From NCBI GenBank assembly GCA_028274925.1, contig JAQCNR010000257.1, positions 1 through 5,889 on the forward strand: 5,889 nt of DNA, in the 5' to 3' direction. Under the pieces are notes generated by a model that was not told the DNA's origin, ran no database searches, and saw only the letters and a list, made by a program, of their open reading frames with translations. Positions 1 to 4,853 of the stretch are shown piece by piece. Position 1 is the stretch's first letter. Each line of letters opens with the position of its first letter. The translations under genes and the position numbers were made by a program. This DNA comes from Halovenus sp. Lineage in GTDB: Archaea; Halobacteriota; Halobacteria; Halobacteriales; Haloarculaceae.

Positions 1-5
1 TTGTA

Positions 6-539
6 TCAGGCGAACTGCTCCTCGTAAAGACCCATCGCGTGCTCGATGGCGTCCTTCGCGGCTGCCTTGTCCTCCCAGCCCAGCGTTTCGACTTCTTTGC
101 CCTCTTCGAGGTTCTTGTAGGTCTGGAAGAACTCGTCAATCTCGTCCAGCGTCTGCTGTGGGATGTCTTCGAGGTCCTGGATGTGGTCGTAGCGTGGGTC
201 CTCGATTGGCACCGCGATGACTTTGTCGTCCTGCTCGCCGTCGTCGTCCATCTTCATCATCGCGACCGGGCGCGCCTCGATGACACAGCCGGGGAACGTC
301 TGGTCCTCGACGAGCACGAGCACGTCGAAGGGGTCCTCGTCGTCGTAGTACGACTGTGGGATGAAGCCGTAGTCCGAGGGGTAGTGGACGTTCGAGTGCA
401 GCACGCGGTCCAGCATCACGCCCGGAATCTCCTTGTCGTACTCGTACTTGTTGCGCTCACCTTTGAGACATTCAACGACTGCGTAGATCTCTTCTGGCGG
501 GTTCGGTCCGGTTTCTAGGTCTTCCCAGAGATTTGCCAT
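6..539 (-). CDS. ppa: Inorganic pyrophosphatase, family I (soluble)
   Basis: Hydrolyses pyrophosphate to two phosphates in the cytoplasm, pulling biosynthetic reactions (tRNA charging, nucleic acid synthesis) forward; needs Mg2+. With the chosen start it is 177 aa, the usual length for haloarchaeal family I enzymes. The metal-binding signature DDEDPFDVLV is near residues 66-75, with the Asp residues 67, 69 and 72 corresponding to the E. coli D65/D67/D70 set. The motif ERNKYEYDK (about 28-36) supplies active-site Lys and Glu, YPSDYGFIP lies at about 53-61, the Asp-rich DDKVIAVP segment is at about 104-111, and TYKNLEEGK (about 140-148) holds the late Tyr-Lys pair. The frame extends 9 codons upstream to an ATG at 566, but MANLWEDLETG is the familiar N-terminus and an ATG at 539 or 542 fits a leaderless transcript from the box near 564-574. 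The protein is very acidic, as expected for a halophile. Divergent from rosR. Identification is secure; only the start is slightly uncertain. Confidence 0.96.
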   Translation of the reverse strand: MANLWEDLETGPNPPEEIYAVVECLKGERNKYEYDKEIPGVMLDRVLHSNVHYPSDYGFIPQSYYDDEDPFDVLVLVEDQTFPGCVIEARPVAMMKMDDDGEQDDKVIAVPIEDPRYDHIQDLEDIPQQTLDEIDEFFQTYKNLEEGKEVETLGWEDKAAAKDAIEHAMGLYEEQFA

Positions 540-563
540 CATTATCGTATCTGATTTTTTGGC

Positions 564-578
564 CAAAAACTACTTTCG
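564..578 (-). promoter_or_regulatory. Putative core promoter of ppa
   Basis: Read on the minus strand, CGAAA (578-574) is followed by a T-rich box, GTAGTTTTTG (573-564). CGAAA upstream of a T/A-rich box resembles the haloarchaeal BRE/TATA arrangement. The box centre lies about 27 bp before the ATGs at 542 and 539, which supports a leaderless ppa mRNA and argues against the upstream ATG at 566, which would fall inside the promoter. Assigned by spacing and composition only. Confidence 0.4.
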
Positions 579-658
579 GTCTATCTCCCTACCGACGCAG
601 TAGGCACAGCGTTCGGGTCAGCTTGCTCCCCCTAGCAGAACATGTACGATTCGAGGTA

Positions 659-674
659 GTTACACCAGTGTAAC
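659..674. promoter_or_regulatory. Perfect 16-bp palindrome, candidate operator
   Basis: GTTACAC-CA-GTGTAAC is a perfect 7-bp inverted repeat around a 2-bp centre. It lies in the divergent ppa/rosR intergenic strip, about 60 bp upstream of the rosR TATA-like box and about 85 bp from the ppa box. Two-fold symmetry with this half-site length suits a dimeric winged-helix protein such as the adjacent RosR-like regulator. Which protein binds it is inference; the symmetry is seen directly. Confidence 0.45.
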
Positions 675-724
675 CGCTTCCCGTATATCGATCTTCTCGT
701 GACAACGATAATAGGAATTAACAA

Positions 725-735
725 GCGTTAAGTAG
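725..735 (+). promoter_or_regulatory. Putative core promoter of rosR-like gene
   Basis: GCGTTAAGTAG contains a TTAAGT TATA-like box centred about 27 bp before the ATG at 757. This spacing predicts transcription starting at or next to the start codon. There is no Shine-Dalgarno sequence before the ATG (CCAGTCAAGT precedes it), consistent with leaderless translation. Confidence 0.4.
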
Positions 736-756
736 ATAGATGACATCCAGTCAAGT

Positions 757-1116
757 ATGTCAGAGGCACAAGCAATTCCTGACACGCCAGGCATCGCACG
801 CGAACTTACGGCATTCCAGCAGAACATCCTCACAATTCTCGCCGAAGAACCACGGTACGGTCTTGCGATCAAGCGGGAGCTGGAAACCTACTACGACTCG
901 GAAGTAAACCACGGTCGACTCTACCCGAATCTCGACGAACTCGTCGATATGGACCTCGTCGAAAAGAGTGAACTCGACAAACGAACGAACCAGTACGCAC
1001 TGACTGACGATGGCTACGAGGCCGTCCTCGACCAGCTCGACTGGACGTTCGGCAAGATCATCACCAACGAAGACCGCAAAGCAGACATCGAATCGCTCGT
1101 CAACGACGCTGAATAA
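757..1116 (+). CDS. rosR: PadR/RosR-like winged-helix transcriptional regulator
   Basis: A 119-aa DNA-binding protein. The core winged helix-turn-helix spans about residues 18-98: helices at ELTAFQQNILTILAE (16-30) and YGLAIKRELETYY (34-46), a recognition region around NHGRLYPNLDELVDMDLVEK (51-70), and a wing at DKRTNQYALTDDG (74-86). The C-terminal helix (about 87-116) is the usual PadR dimerisation element. It closely resembles, from memory, Halobacterium salinarum RosR (VNG0258H), which controls the oxidative stress response, and the neighbour ppa is also shared with that locus. The protein has no cysteine, so any redox sensing cannot use thiol chemistry within this chain. It is divergent from ppa and convergent with the acidic-protein gene, whose stop lies 17 bp inside this reading frame. 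Autoregulation through the palindrome at 659-674 is plausible but inferred. The family is secure; orthology to RosR is likely, and the oxidative stress role is by analogy. Confidence 0.85.
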   Translation: MSEAQAIPDTPGIARELTAFQQNILTILAEEPRYGLAIKRELETYYDSEVNHGRLYPNLDELVDMDLVEKSELDKRTNQYALTDDGYEAVLDQLDWTFGKIITNEDRKADIESLVNDAE

Positions 1117-1675
1117 CGTCTTCGACGACCGCAACCGACTCTTCGACGACGGCTTTTTGATCGTCGGTCGGCCACACATTTCTTGGGTAATACTCTTCCA
1201 GAAACTCCGTCAGCTCTGCGTCTGTGGCCTGCTCGATGGGCTTGGCGTAGTGGTTGTTCATGAACTCAGCGAGCGCCTGCGCGTTCGCGGCGTGGGTGCT
1301 GTCGTACTCTGCGTCGACAGCCTCGACGATGGCTTCGTTGTGTTCGCGTACGTCCTCCCAGTCGTCGGGGTCGCCCGCCCCGGAGAGTGGTCGCTCGACG
1401 CCGCGGTCGATGTCGTCGATGCGCTCCGGGTAGACAGTGCCATCCTCGACCCACTCTTCGGGATGGACGACGAGCGTGTCGTCTTCATCTCGAATCCGGG
1501 CGATATAGTCGTGGTCGGCGAGCAAGTCCGCGCGCGCCTCGCGGTAAGCGGCGGCCTCCTCTTCGTCGATTGCGTCCCGGGCCAGTCGCGTTAGTCGCTC
1601 GGCTTCATCCACGACCCCGTCTGGGAGGGGTTGGTCGTCGCTCTCAGTCTCAGACTCGTCGGTGTGTTTAGCCAT
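1100..1675 (-). CDS. Uncharacterised acidic haloarchaeal protein, second gene of rnhA operon
   Basis: A 191-aa protein of no known function. I recall homologues labelled 'rnhA operon protein' (DUF7108-type) in haloarchaea, a name based on position only. It has no signal peptide, membrane segment, cysteine or metal motif. The first 20 residues are a disordered, Asp/Glu/Ser-rich tail. Helical stretches follow: VVDEAERLTRLARDAIDEEE (21-40) continuing through AAYREARADLLA, a central EHNEAIVEAVDAEY segment, and a C-terminal VVEESVAVVEDVIQ amphipathic helix with a 7-residue internal repeat. Aromatic/Pro motifs such as VVHPEEWVEDGTVYPERI and EEYYPRNVWPTDDQ look structured and conserved. Its ATG lies 8 bp inside the end of rnhA (ATGGCTAA contains the rnhA stop), so translation is likely coupled. 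The 3' end overlaps the convergent rosR by 17 bp. It could be a small helical adaptor working with RNase H; that is inference from gene order. Confidence 0.8.
   Translation of the reverse strand: MAKHTDESETESDDQPLPDGVVDEAERLTRLARDAIDEEEAAAYREARADLLADHDYIARIRDEDDTLVVHPEEWVEDGTVYPERIDDIDRGVERPLSGAGDPDDWEDVREHNEAIVEAVDAEYDSTHAANAQALAEFMNNHYAKPIEQATDAELTEFLEEYYPRNVWPTDDQKAVVEESVAVVEDVIQRR
1154..1158 (+). terminator. Candidate T-tract terminator for rosR, inside the convergent gene
   Basis: Five T residues (GGCTTTTTGA context) lie on the plus strand 38 bp after the rosR stop. Archaeal RNA polymerase commonly stops at short T runs, and no other T run follows rosR closely. The tract lies within the coding sequence of the opposing gene, so the rosR 3' end would be antisense to that gene's last codons. 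A T5 run alone is weak evidence. Confidence 0.3.
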
Positions 1676-2264
1676 CCTCGAACGCCTCGTTTGCCAGTTT
1701 ATCGGCTCGCTCGTTTATGTCTCGCGGTACGTGCGAAACCGACCACTCCGAAAACTCCGTCAACAGCTCCCGCACCCGGACGCGGTACTCCCGCAGGTCG
1801 GGGTCGTTAGTGTCGTACTCGCCGCGGACCTGCTTGACGATAAGTTCGGAGTCGCCGCGAATCTCGACCTCCTCGAAGCCGTACTCGGCGGCCAGTTCTA
1901 ACCCCTTGAGCAGCGCCTCGTACTCGGCGGCGTTGTTGGTCATCCGTCCGACGCGCTCGCCGCCCTCGGTCACGATGCCGCCGTCAGTGACGATGACCCA
2001 CCCGACTGCGGCCTCGCCGGGATTTCCCCGGCAGGCCCCATCGAAGTAGACGTGCGCGCGCCCGCCGTCGCCCCCCTCGAGTAGCGCCTGTAGTCGCCCG
2101 GGGTCGCCTCCCTGAATAACGATTTTGTCGTCGTAAGCGACCGCTGTCGCGCCTTCGTAGCTTGCGCGCCAGCGCTCGTGGTCCGTATTGCCCGCAGACA
2201 CCTCGACACCTGCGGCCTCTAGTTGCTCGCGCGCTTGCTCAACATCGCAGTTCAATACTGGCAT
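1668..2264 (-). CDS. rnhA: Ribonuclease HI, archaeal type 1, with N-terminal extension
   Basis: Degrades the RNA strand of RNA/DNA hybrids (R-loops, primer remnants). It is 198 aa: residues 1-66 are an extension and about 70-198 the catalytic RNase H fold. Four acidic catalytic positions are visible: D75 in YFDGACRGNPG, E114 in NNAAEYEAL, D138 in RGDSELIVKQ, and D188 in NERADKLANEA, with H178 in SHVPRD. The catalytic core matches, from memory, Halobacterium NRC-1 VNG0255C, the first characterised archaeal type 1 enzyme, reported to cut RNA-DNA junctions. The extension has helix (7-19), strands around ERWRASYEG and ATAVAYDDKIVIQGG, then a second helix (54-64). The start MPVLNCDVEQ has a promoter-like box at leaderless spacing. 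It is the first gene of a two-gene operon with the overlapping acidic protein and is divergent from tfb. Confidence 0.95.
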   Translation of the reverse strand: MPVLNCDVEQAREQLEAAGVEVSAGNTDHERWRASYEGATAVAYDDKIVIQGGDPGRLQALLEGGDGGRAHVYFDGACRGNPGEAAVGWVIVTDGGIVTEGGERVGRMTNNAAEYEALLKGLELAAEYGFEEVEIRGDSELIVKQVRGEYDTNDPDLREYRVRVRELLTEFSEWSVSHVPRDINERADKLANEAFEDG

Positions 2265-2290
2265 CTCTCGAAACTGCAGGCCCCGACAAG

Positions 2291-2303
2291 ATTATCCGTT
2301 TCG
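2291..2303 (-). promoter_or_regulatory. Putative core promoter of rnhA operon
   Basis: On the minus strand CGAAA (2303-2299) followed by CGGATAAT (2298-2291) resembles BRE plus TATA box. The box lies about 28 bp before the rnhA ATG at 2264, and the ATG has no purine-rich ribosome site, so a leaderless mRNA is likely. Confidence 0.4.
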
Positions 2304-2320
2304 GGTCGTTGTACGTATCT

Positions 2321-2330
2321 GGGTTTAAAC
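2321..2330 (+). promoter_or_regulatory. Possible upstream TATA-like box of tfb
   Basis: GGGTTTAAAC includes the 8-bp palindrome GTTTAAAC. It shares GGGTTTAA with the tfb-proximal box 68 bp downstream. If used it would start transcripts near 2350 with a 5' leader of about 75 nt. It could equally be a coincidental A/T-rich patch. Confidence 0.25.
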
Positions 2331-2365
2331 TCTGGATTTATGCCGACTCTCAATTCCAACCGAGG

Positions 2366-2389
2366 CTTGGCCACAAAATTCTTGCCAAG
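2366..2389. promoter_or_regulatory. Inverted repeat abutting the tfb core promoter, candidate operator
   Basis: CTTGGC (2366-2371) and GCCAAG (2384-2389) form a perfect 6-bp inverted repeat with a 12-bp A/T-rich spacer. The right arm overlaps the expected BRE position just before the TTTAAG box at 2392-2397, so a bound protein would interfere with or guide TFB/TBP loading. The binding factor is unknown. Confidence 0.35.
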
Positions 2390-2397
2390 GGTTTAAG
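2389..2397 (+). promoter_or_regulatory. Putative core promoter of tfb
   Basis: GGGTTTAAG contains a TATA-like TTTAAG centred near 2394, which predicts initiation around 2419-2423, only a few nucleotides before the ATG at 2427. No Shine-Dalgarno sequence is present (CTATAAAAATGCG precedes the start), so leaderless or near-leaderless translation is expected. Confidence 0.45.
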
Positions 2398-2426
2398 TAC
2401 GAGTATCTTACTACTATAAAAATGCG

Positions 2427-3392
2427 ATGACACGGTCTAGCCGCCAGCGGGAGCGCGAGCGCGAGTCTACAAACAACAAAGAGAAAGAGGAGGGGGTCCG
2501 CGAGTGTTCGGAGTGTGGGTCAGATAACCTGATCAAAAGCTCCGACCGGGGCGAACTCATCTGTAACGACTGCGGTCTGGTCGTTGAGGAGGGGAACATC
2601 GACCCCGGTCCGGAGTGGCGTGCGTTCAACCATCAGGAACGCCAAGAGAAGTCGCGTGTCGGCGCGCCGACGACACAGACGATGCACGACAAGGGGCTGA
2701 CAACCACTATCGACTGGAAAGATAAGGACGCTTACGGGCGCTCGATTTCCTCCAAAAAGCGAAGCCAGATGCATCGGCTTCGCAAGTGGCAGGAGCGCAT
2801 CCGGACGAAAGACGCGGGCGAGCGAAATCTGCAGTTCGCCCTGTCTGAGATCGACCGGATGGCAAGCGCACTGGGCGTGCCACGCTCGGTTCGGGAGGTT
2901 GCAAGCGTGATCTACCGACGGGCACTCAACGAAGACCTCATCCGGGGGCGTTCGATCGAAGGGGTCGCAACGAGTGCGCTGTACGCCGCCTGCCGAAAGG
3001 AGGGAATCCCACGGAGTCTCGAAGAGATTTCGGAGGTCTCTCGGGTCGAACGCAAAGAGATTGGCCGTACCTATCGGTACATCTCTCAGGAACTCGGCCT
3101 GGAGATGGAGCCAGTCGACCCGAAAAAGTACGTTCCGCGCTTCTGCTCGGAACTCGAACTGTCGGAGGAGGTACAGACAAAAGCAAACGAAATCATCGAA
3201 ACGACAGCCGAAAAGGGACTGCTCTCGGGCAAGTCTCCGACCGGCTACGCTGCGGCCGCAATCTACGCTGCGTCACTGCTCTGCAACGAGAAAAAGACCC
3301 AGCGCGAGGTTGCGGACGTGGCACAGGTAACCGAAGTCACGATCCGCAACCGGTACCAGGAGCAGATCGAGGCGATGGGCATCCACAGCTAA
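2427..3392 (+). CDS. tfb: Transcription initiation factor B (TFB, TFIIB homologue)
   Basis: Recruits RNA polymerase to the TBP-DNA complex and reads the BRE. It is 321 aa, normal for archaeal TFB. A charged N-terminal tail (RQRERERES, then KEKEEG) precedes the zinc ribbon with C27-x2-C30 and C46-x2-C49. The B-reader region follows (DPGPEWRAFNHQE, 59-71), then a linker (72-130) and two cyclin repeats (about 132-222 and 230-318). The second repeat ends in the helix-turn-helix QREVADVAQVTEVTIRNRY (292-310) that contacts the BRE in this family. All expected residues are intact. Haloarchaea carry several TFB paralogues; adjacency to rnhA suggests the tfbG-type member of Halobacterium, an inference from remembered gene order. 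Promoter and a candidate operator lie in the 162-bp gap shared with rnhA, and a T-tract follows the stop. The start ATG overlaps a two-codon frame (ATG CGA TGA) beginning at 2422. Confidence 0.96.
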   Translation: MTRSSRQRERERESTNNKEKEEGVRECSECGSDNLIKSSDRGELICNDCGLVVEEGNIDPGPEWRAFNHQERQEKSRVGAPTTQTMHDKGLTTTIDWKDKDAYGRSISSKKRSQMHRLRKWQERIRTKDAGERNLQFALSEIDRMASALGVPRSVREVASVIYRRALNEDLIRGRSIEGVATSALYAACRKEGIPRSLEEISEVSRVERKEIGRTYRYISQELGLEMEPVDPKKYVPRFCSELELSEEVQTKANEIIETTAEKGLLSGKSPTGYAAAAIYAASLLCNEKKTQREVADVAQVTEVTIRNRYQEQIEAMGIHS

Positions 3393-3394
3393 CG

Positions 3395-3401
3395 TTTTTA
3401 T
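3395..3401 (+). terminator. T-tract terminator after tfb
   Basis: TTTTTAT begins 3 bp after the tfb stop codon, in an otherwise GC-rich stretch. Short U runs are the common archaeal termination signal. No hairpin precedes it, so it is not a bacterial-type intrinsic terminator; the stem-loops lie downstream. Confidence 0.4.
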
Positions 3402-3408
3402 CCGAACG

Positions 3409-3490
3409 CCGGACCAGCGCACCGCATGCGCTGAGTTGTGTTCCGGCGCGGTTTGCGGGTGCGTGACCCACCGCGTCGGAGGCCGTCCGG
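3409..3490. other. Highly structured intergenic element, possible three-way-junction RNA
   Basis: Three stems can form together. P1 pairs CCGGAC (3409-3414) with GTCCGG (3485-3490). P2 pairs CAGCGCA (3415-3421) with TGCGCTG (3427-3433), loop CCGCA, and abuts P1 so the two could stack. P3 is an 11-bp stem with one G-U pair, 3442-3452 with 3470-3480, topped by a 4-nt bulge (TTGC) and a GGGT/ACCC helix with loop GCGTG. Junction strands are 3434-3441 and 3481-3484. It lies between tfb and nreA, outside any plausible gene. It could be a small RNA, a processed 3'UTR of tfb, an nreA leader, or a DNA-level operator. It does not match tRNA, SRP RNA or a classical H/ACA guide. Pairing is seen; function is unknown, and GC-rich DNA gives some pairing by chance. 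Confidence 0.4.
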
Positions 3491-3516
3491 GTCACCTGTT
3501 CGCAACCCTGACAGAC

Positions 3517-3526
3517 ACATTGATAC
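3517..3526 (+). promoter_or_regulatory. Weak TATA-like box of nreA
   Basis: ACATTGATAC is the only A/T-rich patch in the GC-rich leader. Its centre is about 29 bp before the ATG at 3551, the spacing of a leaderless transcript. No comparable box fits the alternative GTG at 3533. Sequence match to a haloarchaeal TATA box is poor. Confidence 0.25.
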
Positions 3527-3550
3527 CCGACTGTGCCCAACGGCAAGTCA

Positions 3551-4807
3551 ATGCGTCTGGACGAGTTCATGGAGGATTTCAAGCGCGACGAGGCTGCCGA
3601 GCGACGGCGACTCGCTCGCGAGAAATCCTACGAAATCACTGACCATCTCGACGATGTCGAGCGTCAGTTCGAGAGCGTCGTCCAGGGCGACTCGCTGTTC
3701 GGGTCGACCGCACCCGAAATCTTCGTCGGGCGGTCGAACTATCCCAACATTTCGACAGGCGTGCTCTCGCCGATGGACCGCGAGGCCGACGCCGCTGAGT
3801 TTGCCACCAGTGGCGAGTGGTACCAGCAGGGATTGGGCGTCGAGGAGGTGCTCCAGCGCCGGACCGGTCTACTGAACTCCACGCACTCGACGCGAGTGAA
3901 CGTCGAAGATGTCTGGGATGGCTTCGTCGGGGTCCAGCGAGAGGTCGCAATTGCCGACAATCCCGTCGACGTGGAACTCGGCCTCGACGGGAACCCAGAC
4001 CTAGACCTCTCGCTCGACGATATCTCGACACCGACAGGGCCGCGGGCCCGCGCCACCGACGCGACGCTCGCGGAGAATCCCTCTGTGCCCCGCGCCGTCG
4101 AGAAGACACTCGAAGATGACGACTGGCAGGCCGACGGTGCGATGACCTACCTCTACCGCCGCGGGTTCGACGTCTACGACATCAACACGATTCTCTCGGC
4201 GGGCGCGCTCGGACAGGGACAGAACCGCAGACTGGTTCCCACTCGCTGGTCGATTACCGCCGTCGACGACACAGTCGGGCAGTACCTGCGCGGGTCGATT
4301 CGCAACGCGCCGAGCGTCGACGAGGTGCAGGTTTGGTACAACGAGTACATGGCAAACGACTACTGGATTATCCTCGCGCCGGGCAACTGGGAGTTCGAGT
4401 TGGTCGAACTCAAAGCACCGGGCAGCATCTGGAATCCCGACGAGGGCGGGCAGTACTACATGGCTGCCGACAACGAGGGGTACGGCGGCCGAGACAACTA
4501 CGTCGACGAAACCTCCGGCGCGTACTACGCCACCCGACTGGGTGTGCTCGAATATCTCGACGAGATCGACCGTCAGGCAACCTGTCTGGTCATTCGTCAC
4601 GCCAGCGACGCCTACTGGGCACCCGTCGGGGTCTGGCAGATTCGCGAGGGCGTCCGCCACGCTTTCGAGGAGAGTCAGCCAGCGGTTGCGGAGACGTTCC
4701 ACGGCGCAATCCACGGGCTGGCCGGCGAACTCCCGGTTTCGCTGGGTGACTTACGACGAAAGTCAAAACTCGTTTCCGGCGTCCAGGCACAGTTGACTGA
4801 CTTCTGA
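3551..4807 (+). CDS. nreA: DNA repair protein NreA (Nre family, PCNA-binding)
   Basis: A 418-aa archaeal Nre-family protein (Nre_N plus Nre_C, DUF650/DUF651, COG1602). In Haloferax, NreA is reported to act with UvrABC and PCNA in repair of mitomycin C damage; its biochemical activity is not settled. The N-terminal half has the family segment PEIFVGRSNYPNISTGVLSP (about 55-74) and the middle has TYLYRRGFDVYDI, then LGQGQNRRLVPTRWSITAVD (about 220-239). The C-terminal half is rich in Trp and Tyr (NDYWIILAPGNWEFELVEL). The chain ends in QAQLTDF (412-418), a QxxLxxF PIP-box at the extreme C-terminus that would dock on PCNA. No N-terminal CxxC zinc finger is present. A GTG at 3533 would add six residues (MPNGKS), but the ATG at 3551 begins the familiar MRLDEFMEDFKRDEA and has the better promoter spacing. 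cofD begins 46 bp downstream on the same strand. Confidence 0.92.
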   Translation: MRLDEFMEDFKRDEAAERRRLAREKSYEITDHLDDVERQFESVVQGDSLFGSTAPEIFVGRSNYPNISTGVLSPMDREADAAEFATSGEWYQQGLGVEEVLQRRTGLLNSTHSTRVNVEDVWDGFVGVQREVAIADNPVDVELGLDGNPDLDLSLDDISTPTGPRARATDATLAENPSVPRAVEKTLEDDDWQADGAMTYLYRRGFDVYDINTILSAGALGQGQNRRLVPTRWSITAVDDTVGQYLRGSIRNAPSVDEVQVWYNEYMANDYWIILAPGNWEFELVELKAPGSIWNPDEGGQYYMAADNEGYGGRDNYVDETSGAYYATRLGVLEYLDEIDRQATCLVIRHASDAYWAPVGVWQIREGVRHAFEESQPAVAETFHGAIHGLAGELPVSLGDLRRKSKLVSGVQAQLTDF

Positions 4808-4818
4808 GTCTCGGTGTC

Positions 4819-4830
4819 GCAAGTTTTCTC
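4819..4830 (+). promoter_or_regulatory. Putative cofD promoter / nreA T-tract
   Basis: GCAAGTTTTCTC is the only A/T-rich patch in the 46-bp nreA-cofD gap. Its centre is about 28 bp before the cofD ATG, fitting a TATA-like box for a leaderless cofD mRNA. The TTTT run 15 bp after the nreA stop could also end nreA transcripts. Both readings may apply. Confidence 0.3.
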
Positions 4831-4853
4831 ACCCACAGGCACCAACTGAGTCT

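Noticed and set aside
540..566. Upstream ATG giving ppa nine extra residues (MAKKSDTIM)
   Set aside because: It lies in the predicted core promoter, and the 177-aa form with MANLWEDLETG matches the usual family start.
686..710. TATCG ... CGATA inverted repeat upstream of rosR
   Set aside because: Only 5-bp arms with a 15-bp spacer, which is expected by chance in an A/T-rich strip.
1119..1150. 11-bp direct repeat TCTTCGACGAC with 21-bp period
   Set aside because: The period is seven codons and matches the repeated VVEESVA / VVEDVIQ helix at the C-terminus of the acidic protein, so it is explained by coding.
2415..2421. TATAAAA directly before tfb as its TATA box
   Set aside because: It is only 6 bp from the start codon; a start 27 bp downstream would lie inside the gene, and the next in-frame Met is residue 86, after the zinc ribbon.
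3485..3512. Possible tRNA T-arm (TTCGCAA loop-like string)
   Set aside because: No 5-bp flanking stem, acceptor stem or anticodon arm can be built around it.
3441..3520. H/ACA guide RNA (ACA trinucleotides follow the hairpin)
   Set aside because: The hairpin has a bulge on one side only, with no pseudouridylation pocket and no clear K-turn, and no ACA lies at the fixed distance required.
3533..3550. GTG start adding six residues to NreA
   Set aside because: No promoter box or ribosome site fits it; the ATG at 3551 gives the familiar MRLDEFMEDFKRDE start.
3337..3582. 81-codon minus-strand frame with a CxCxxC cluster
   Set aside because: It spans the end of tfb, the structured element and the start of nreA, shows non-halophilic composition and has no promoter; the Cys cluster looks accidental.
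4001..4714. 237-codon minus-strand frame within nreA
   Set aside because: Mirror of the nreA coding frame with no recognisable domain and no promoter or ribosome site.
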